From Hyphomicrobiaceae bacterium (GTDB lineage Bacteria > Pseudomonadota > Alphaproteobacteria > Rhizobiales > Hyphomicrobiaceae): a DNA stretch of 19,199 bases. The stretch spans positions 1-19,199 of the forward strand of contig JABSQE010000091.1 in assembly GCA_013214245.1 (NCBI GenBank), read 5' to 3'. A program made the translations under genes and the position numbers. The first letter of the stretch is position 1, and the number at the start of each line of letters is the position of its first letter. This document shows positions 15,732-19,199 of this stretch, piece after piece. The notes beneath the pieces were generated by a model. It was not told where the DNA came from. It made no database searches and was given only the letters and a program-made list of their open reading frames with translations.

Positions 15732-16018
15732 AAAGTACCGTTGTGGCCTTTGATTATGATTATAAACACCATGGCTAATGTTGAGGTCGATGGGGGAAGC
15801 ATTAACGTGAGATACTTTTTAAGATCATTGTGCACGCAACTTAGGCCATGAAACTACAAAAGCTTTTATACATTTTTAACTTCTCAAGAGCCTTTAAAAA
15901 TAATTTTTCAATCTCAACGATTAAAATTACATCATATTATGATTTTGCGTAAGTTTTTAATTTAAGTGTGTTTCTATTTTATTATTCACTGTTTGACAAT
16001 TATGAATATAAGTTGAGG

Positions 16019-16079
16019 CAATAGCAGCGAACTGAATAATCGATTTTCTGTTGAAAATCAGCGCAGGTGTTTGCTATTG
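16019..16079. repeat. Nested inverted repeat
   Basis: CAATAGCA (16019-16026) pairs perfectly with TGCTATTG (16072-16079). Inside it GATTTTC (16042-16048) pairs with GAAAATC (16053-16059) around a TGTT loop. The coaxial arrangement could fold as an RNA hairpin with an internal loop. A TTGACA box lies at 15993-15998, but I found no good -10 at the right spacing. Confidence 0.45.
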
Positions 16080-16365
16080 TTTCTTACAACGACCAATGCG
16101 CTTGACTTGGTAACATCGTAACTAACTGCTGTGTTACAAACGCACATTGATGAAGTGTGATAAAACTAGACCAGGCTCAAGTTCTGACATTTTACAGGTG
16201 GACAGGAATAATTCCAAAATATGGACATGCCGCACGTGAGTAAGGTATCTTTACTTCGGGGAAAAGATCCTCCTAACTGCCACGTAAGAAAAAAACATAT
16301 ATTACTAAAAAACGTAACAGATAATTAGTATTTGAAATAATAACTTGTGTGCAATACGTTAATAA

Positions 16366-16425
16366 TGATAATTTTGGCAGAAATTATTTGTCAACACTAA
16401 CGTTACCGTATTGTCAAAATTATCA
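16366..16425. repeat. 15-pair inverted repeat with a 30-base loop
   Basis: TGATAATTTTGGCAG (16366-16380) pairs with TTGTCAAAATTATCA (16411-16425): 11 consecutive Watson-Crick pairs, then G-T, C-G, A-T and G-T. The arms resemble 13-base terminal inverted repeats (TGATAATTTTGnCA), so a tiny MITE-like remnant is as possible as an RNA hairpin. No second copy occurs in the window. Confidence 0.5.
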
Positions 16426-16623
16426 AGATTCTGCTGAATGCTAAGTTTCAAAATAATTATGAGACACGTACGATTTTTTACGTTTGGTAGTATTTTCTAT
16501 ATATTGTCTTAGCTTGAAAAGCATTACGACATAAACTGAATTCCCTTCAGATTAATAAAGCTGGATTTTCATTTTTCTCTGCGAACAGTTGAATGCCATG
16601 TAGTTTGCTTTTCTTTTGGTGAA

Positions 16624-16680
16624 TTCTTGGCCAGCTCTAAAGGGATTAACATTCAAGGCTGGCCGAAGAAATAGTTTTTA
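16624..16680 (+). terminator. Orphan plus-strand terminator-like hairpin
   Basis: GGCCAGC (16629-16635) pairs with GCTGGCC (16658-16664). The stem extends outward as TTCTT against GA(A)GAA with one wobble and one bulged base. ATAGTTTTTA follows on the plus strand, whereas the minus strand has no T-tract after the stem. No plus-strand gene precedes it: the nearest upstream gene, dctB, runs the other way. It therefore hints at a non-coding plus-strand transcript in this gap, or a relic of a lost gene. Confidence 0.5.
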
Positions 16681-16805
16681 ACTACTACGAATAGCTTTGA
16701 GCCTAAAACTTTTTCAGAGATTAACTCACTAGTTGGTTGCTTCTGTTGTGAAGCAATCATTAAGTAGATTGTAAGAACAAGCTAACTGCAAATTAAATTT
16801 GATTA

Positions 16806-16833
16806 GTAAAAAAAGCTGAGGCGATAGGGCTTT
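16806..16833 (-). terminator. Possible weak terminator of gcrA
   Basis: On the minus strand AAAGC (16833-16829) can pair with GCTTT (16816-16812), followed by a run of T. It lies about 55 bases after the gcrA stop codon. The stem is only five or six pairs, so this is tentative. Confidence 0.3.
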
Positions 16834-16888
16834 CGATTATTCCTACAAATGGATGCCGATATATGCTTATTCGTAGTGGATTTAGGAA

Positions 16889-17449
16889 CTAAGCATCGAT
16901 TGCTTCCGTGCTTTTACCCTTTTGCTGAATGAATGTAACTTGTTGCTTTGAAGTTTGGCTTCTTCGCTTGCGAGATTGCGGTACATGAAACGCACGTTTG
17001 CTGTGATGTTCGCAGTAAGGCAAACCTGGAACTTTCTCAGCATTACAAAAGTGAAACTCAGGCGTCTGCGGGTCACCAATCGGCCAACGACAACTATTTT
17101 CTGTCAAATCCTGCAATGATTTACGTTCTGCGATAGGTATTTCAACTTCCTCTGCCGGTGCAGAGTAGGGTTCAGCGCCATTGAGATGATTATATAAAGA
17201 TTGCAGAACAAGGTTCTCAGGCTTAGGAAGTTTCGCTTTGTTAACGCGCTTGGTGGTGACAACCTGGCGTCTAGGGCGGGAGGATTTTAATCGGTTTGTA
17301 GTTGAACGACCGGACAAACCGAGACGGTGCACCTTACCAATTACAGCATTACGAGTAATACCACCCAAACGTCCAGCAATTTGGCTGGCACTCAATCCTT
17401 CACTCCAGTATTTTTTAAGTAGTTCGACACGCTCGTCGGTCCAAGACAT
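16889..17449 (-). CDS. gcrA: Cell-cycle regulator GcrA
   Basis: GcrA is an alphaproteobacterial transcription factor that binds the sigma-70 holoenzyme and promoters bearing GANTC sites methylated by CcrM, driving cell-cycle genes. The 186-residue protein shows the diagnostic N-terminal DNA-binding helix-turn-helix MSWTDERVELLKKYWSEG (1-18) with ITRNAVIGKVHRLGLSGR (31-48). A basic linker (about 50-75) leads to the C-terminal sigma-interacting domain, marked by CRWPIGDP (120-127), FHFC (132-135) and GLPYCEHH (142-149), whose Cys/His residues are conserved. Length is typical. GAGAGG about eight bases before the ATG is a fair ribosome binding site. It is divergent from argD, as in many Alphaproteobacteria, but the gap of about 1 kb between them is large. 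CcrM itself is not in the window. Confidence 0.96.
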   Translation of the reverse strand: MSWTDERVELLKKYWSEGLSASQIAGRLGGITRNAVIGKVHRLGLSGRSTTNRLKSSRPRRQVVTTKRVNKAKLPKPENLVLQSLYNHLNGAEPYSAPAEEVEIPIAERKSLQDLTENSCRWPIGDPQTPEFHFCNAEKVPGLPYCEHHSKRAFHVPQSRKRRSQTSKQQVTFIQQKGKSTEAIDA

Positions 17450-17611
17450 GTATCTGGCCCTCTCATGTGGGAAGCTACGTGCAAAGATTATGTCCTGTCA
17501 CGCAGTTATTCCGATCAATTTTGCAAATCTAGAATGGTGAGCTAAAACGCGTATCGCGCTAACTAAAAAATGATCACCGACTAAATTATTTTATTAACTC
17601 TGTTACTAATT

Positions 17612-17631
17612 AAAACTGAAAGGTCAGTTTT
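17612..17631. repeat. Perfect 8-bp hairpin upstream of gcrA
   Basis: AAAACTGA (17612-17619) and TCAGTTTT (17624-17631) are perfect complements around an AAGG loop, about 165 bases before the gcrA start. It could be a regulator site or a leader hairpin; no terminator-like T-run follows on either strand beyond the arm itself. Confidence 0.4.
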
Positions 17632-17789
17632 GATCTTAATTTCGCAAGGCATCATCTACTCTAAAACAGGAACTTACTTTGATGCTGCTTTGTACACGAA
17701 CACTAATAAGTGATTACAATAAATCCAATTAAGACCTGTTAGGTGAGAATCACAAGTTGCTGAATGCTGAAATATGCCCTTTGAGACCA

Positions 17790-17811
17790 TTAGTGGCAAA
17801 AAAACCACTAA
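17790..17811. repeat. Perfect 7-bp inverted repeat
   Basis: TTAGTGG (17790-17796) and CCACTAA (17805-17811) flank an A-rich 8-base spacer. A centre-to-centre distance of 15 bases, about one and a half helical turns, could suit a dimeric repressor, but nothing identifies one. Confidence 0.35.
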
Positions 17812-17906
17812 ACACTTGCTATTCTGTGCATCTTTTTTGAAAAGTGAAAATAAAGCCTTGACAAATGCTGATTCAAGACTTGCAAAGATCTTTATGAGGT
17901 GTCTGA

Positions 17907-17918
17907 AACCAATTGGTT
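17907..17918. repeat. 12-bp perfect palindrome
   Basis: AACCAATTGGTT is self-complementary with no spacer. It is a possible protein-binding dyad in the gcrA-argD gap; its function is unknown. Confidence 0.3.
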
Positions 17919-18405
17919 GTATGCTTAATATCCGACCTTAAATTAACTATTAGGCTATCCTTATCGAGAAGTATGCGATTGGCTTAAGGATTTTTGTGTT
18001 GCGAAGTTTTGCATCGTTAATCTTACGCGGCTAATCTTTTTAGCCTGGCTGATGTACTTTTTGCTTACATTTTAATAAATATGATACGCTAACTATAAAT
18101 CTCTAAAACAGAGCTTACATGCGATGTATCACGGAGTGTCGACCTTGGTTACAATAATAATCACGATTTTTAAAATATAAGTTGAATATTTTTTCAATGT
18201 CGTATTCGAGCATTGCTCCAAGTTTATTGAGGTGTAAATGTCTTGATTGAGCTGGAGACTTTGATCTGGCTGACAGTCGGCAATAATTTAAATTTATTTA
18301 GTAGCGCTGATCACAACTTAAATGAGTTGCTATAGGTGCTTCAGCCTTGAGTGCATTTTGAGCGATATGCTTATTGGCCCGATTTTTAAGAGGGTACTGG
18401 TAACA

Positions 18406-18434
18406 TTGACAGAGTAGATCGCTGGCAATAGCAT
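18406..18434 (+). promoter_or_regulatory. Predicted sigma-70 promoter of argD
   Basis: A perfect -35 TTGACA (18406-18411) is followed, after exactly 17 bases, by TAGCAT (18429-18434), which keeps four of six -10 consensus positions including the key first two and last. The predicted transcript start is about 18440-18442, some 50 bases before the argD ATG. Confidence 0.65.
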
Positions 18435-18439
18435 GTGCT

Positions 18440-18465
18440 AAGTCGCCTCAGTGAGGCGACTTTTT
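18440..18465 (+). promoter_or_regulatory. 11-bp leader hairpin with T-tract ahead of argD
   Basis: AAGTCGCCTCA (18440-18450) and TGAGGCGACTT (18452-18462) are perfect complements, giving about nine pairs around a CAGTG loop, followed by TTT. By sequence alone it is a textbook intrinsic terminator. However, the predicted argD transcript starts at its first base, so it would form the 5' end of the mRNA and is more likely a stabilising leader hairpin. It may also stop read-through from the gap. Confidence 0.6.
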
Positions 18466-18491
18466 GGTTTCGTCATTTCAGGAGTAAACTC

Positions 18492-19199
18492 ATGGGTGAG
18501 CAGGTTGGGATTCTAGTGGATGGCCCTCATCCTGCAGTGATGGGTACCTATCAACGCACAAATATAATGTTTGAACGCGGTGAAGGCGCCTGGCTTATCA
18601 CAAAAAGTGGTGATCGGTATCTCGATTTCACAAGCGGCGTAGCAGTTAATACATTCGGTCACGCTGATTATGATCTCGCTAAAGTCCTTTCGGATCAGGC
18701 TCATAAACTTTGGCACACATCTAATCTTTATCGTGTTGAAGATCAGGAGCGCTTAGCTAAATTGCTATGTAAGCATTCGTTTGCCGAATCTGTTTTTTTC
18801 TGTAATTCTGGCGCGGAAGCATGCGAATGTGCCGTAAAGCTTGCTCGAAGATATCATTTTGAGAATGGCGCTCCGCAGCGAAATCGTATTATTACTTTCG
18901 AAGGTAGTTTTCACGGTCGGACTTTGGCGATGATTGCAACTGGCGGTAATCCTAAGTACACGAATGGATTTGCTCCTAACGTCCCTGGTTTTGACATAGT
19001 GCCATTTGCACGTCATGATATTGTTAAATCTGTGATTAGTGATGAAACTGCAGCGGTGATGATAGAGCCTGTTATGGGTGAGGGCGGCATTCGTGTTATC
19101 CCTAAACAATGTTTAAGAGGGCTTAGAGAGTTATGTGATGCTAATGGCCTGCTTTTAATCCTTGATGAGGTGCAAACAGGTGCTGGTCGTAGTGGAAGG
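18492..19199 (+). CDS. argD: Acetylornithine aminotransferase family (ArgD-like), partial (C-terminus beyond right edge)
   Basis: A class III PLP-dependent aminotransferase of arginine biosynthesis, converting N-acetylglutamate semialdehyde to N-acetylornithine with glutamate as amino donor. The 236 residues present show MGTYQRTNIMFERGEGAWL (17-35), YLDFTSGVAVNTFGH (43-57), the PLP-phosphate loop FCNSGAEACECAVKLAR (103-119), SFHGRT (139-144), IEPVMGEGG (191-199) and LDEVQTGAGRSG (224-235), whose Asp contacts the PLP ring nitrogen. The PLP lysine and C-terminus lie beyond the window; the family is about 390-400 residues. A good AGGAG is spaced seven bases from the ATG. Divergence from gcrA matches alphaproteobacterial gene order, where argF usually follows. 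A succinylornithine or ornithine aminotransferase cannot be excluded from this part alone. Confidence 0.93.
   Translation, partial: MGEQVGILVDGPHPAVMGTYQRTNIMFERGEGAWLITKSGDRYLDFTSGVAVNTFGHADYDLAKVLSDQAHKLWHTSNLYRVEDQERLAKLLCKHSFAESVFFCNSGAEACECAVKLARRYHFENGAPQRNRIITFEGSFHGRTLAMIATGGNPKYTNGFAPNVPGFDIVPFARHDIVKSVISDETAAVMIEPVMGEGGIRVIPKQCLRGLRELCDANGLLLILDEVQTGAGRSGR

Larger units (their letters stand above)
15732..16888. other. Long gap between dctB and gcrA, rich in inverted repeats
   Basis: About 1.16 kb with no credible protein-coding frame on either strand. It contains a nested stem (16019-16079), a GTAACA/TGTTAC hairpin (16110-16137), a short stable stem near 16237-16256, a 15-pair stem (16366-16425) and a plus-strand terminator-like hairpin (16624-16680). 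The part from about 16080 to 16300 is noticeably richer in G and C than its surroundings. One or more small RNAs could lie here, but I matched none to a known family. Confidence 0.5.
17450..18491. other. Long divergent intergenic region between gcrA and argD
   Basis: About 1.04 kb between two divergent genes. It holds the gcrA promoter (not identified), several short perfect palindromes (17612-17631, 17790-17811, 17907-17918), a TGATAC/GTATCA repeat (18082-18131), and at its right end the argD promoter and leader hairpin. Two GANTC sites occur (17747 and 17870), no more than chance would give. No coding frame or known RNA gene was recognised. Confidence 0.5.

Noticed and set aside
16150..16239. 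29-codon plus-strand frame starting MKCDKTRPG
   Set aside because: No ribosome binding site, no recognisable family, very short; the region is better explained by RNA structure or nothing.
17747..17874. GANTC (CcrM) sites as evidence of GcrA autoregulation
   Set aside because: Only two sites occur in about 1 kb, not above chance, and neither sits at an identifiable promoter.
15732..18491. tRNA, tmRNA, SRP RNA or RNase P RNA in the long gaps
   Set aside because: No T-loop GTTCGA-type signature with a matching acceptor stem, and no SRP GGAAGGAAGCAGCC-like or tmRNA 5' signature was seen.
18513..19109. Minus-strand frames of 67 and 114 codons
   Set aside because: Both are antisense to argD, whose PLP-enzyme motifs are unambiguous.
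1..19199. CRISPR array, insertion sequence or prophage
   Set aside because: No regularly spaced repeats, transposase, integrase or phage genes were found.

Overview
The window looks like a stretch of an AT-rich alphaproteobacterial chromosome. The best lineage marker is an intact GcrA cell-cycle regulator, divergent from an acetylornithine-aminotransferase-type gene (argD), a neighbourhood known from many Alphaproteobacteria. Long gene-free, AT-richer gaps (about 0.5 to 1.2 kb) separate most transcription units. That could reflect genome reduction in a host-associated lineage, but this is inference. No rRNA, tRNA, CRISPR array, insertion sequence or phage gene was recognised.

Layout from left to right. 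(1) 1-1545, minus strand: the N-terminal two thirds of the primosomal helicase PriA, cut by the window edge, with a non-ATG start. (2) A gene-poor gap to 2684. (3) 2685-4058, plus: a stand-alone Fe-S protein equal to the C-terminal half of the large FAD/Fe-S fusion dehydrogenases (YdiJ / D-2-hydroxyglutarate dehydrogenase type). (4) 4681-5816, plus: a small unrecognised protein translationally coupled to a DUF4213/DUF364 putative metal-chelation protein. (5) 6082-7281, plus: a ferredoxin-reductase-type FAD flavoprotein. (6) 7383-8438, minus: a COG0523 (CobW-like) metal-binding GTPase. (7) 8937-15731, minus: a complete TRAP transporter (dctM, dctQ, dctP) preceded by a dctB/dctD two-component pair. 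(8) 16889-17449, minus: gcrA. (9) 18492 to the right edge, plus: argD.

How the genes may work together. DctB should sense an external carboxylate through its periplasmic sensor region and phosphorylate DctD, which would control dctPQM. DctP captures the solute, DctQ and DctM import it with an ion gradient. The main surprise is that the DctD AAA+ domain is degenerate: it has no GAFTGA loop, altered Walker A and B motifs and no arginine fingers, while its receiver and Fis-type DNA-binding domains are intact. It is therefore unlikely to be an ordinary sigma-54 activator. Genes 3 to 6 all concern metals or redox cofactors (Fe-S clusters, FAD, a metal chaperone-type GTPase, a putative metal chelator), but they form at least four units on two strands, so a shared pathway is only a hypothesis.

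The gaps hold several strong inverted repeats. Notable are a plus-strand terminator-like hairpin with no gene in front of it (about 16624-16680), a 15-pair stem at 16366-16425, and a promoter whose predicted transcript starts on an 11-bp hairpin just ahead of argD.
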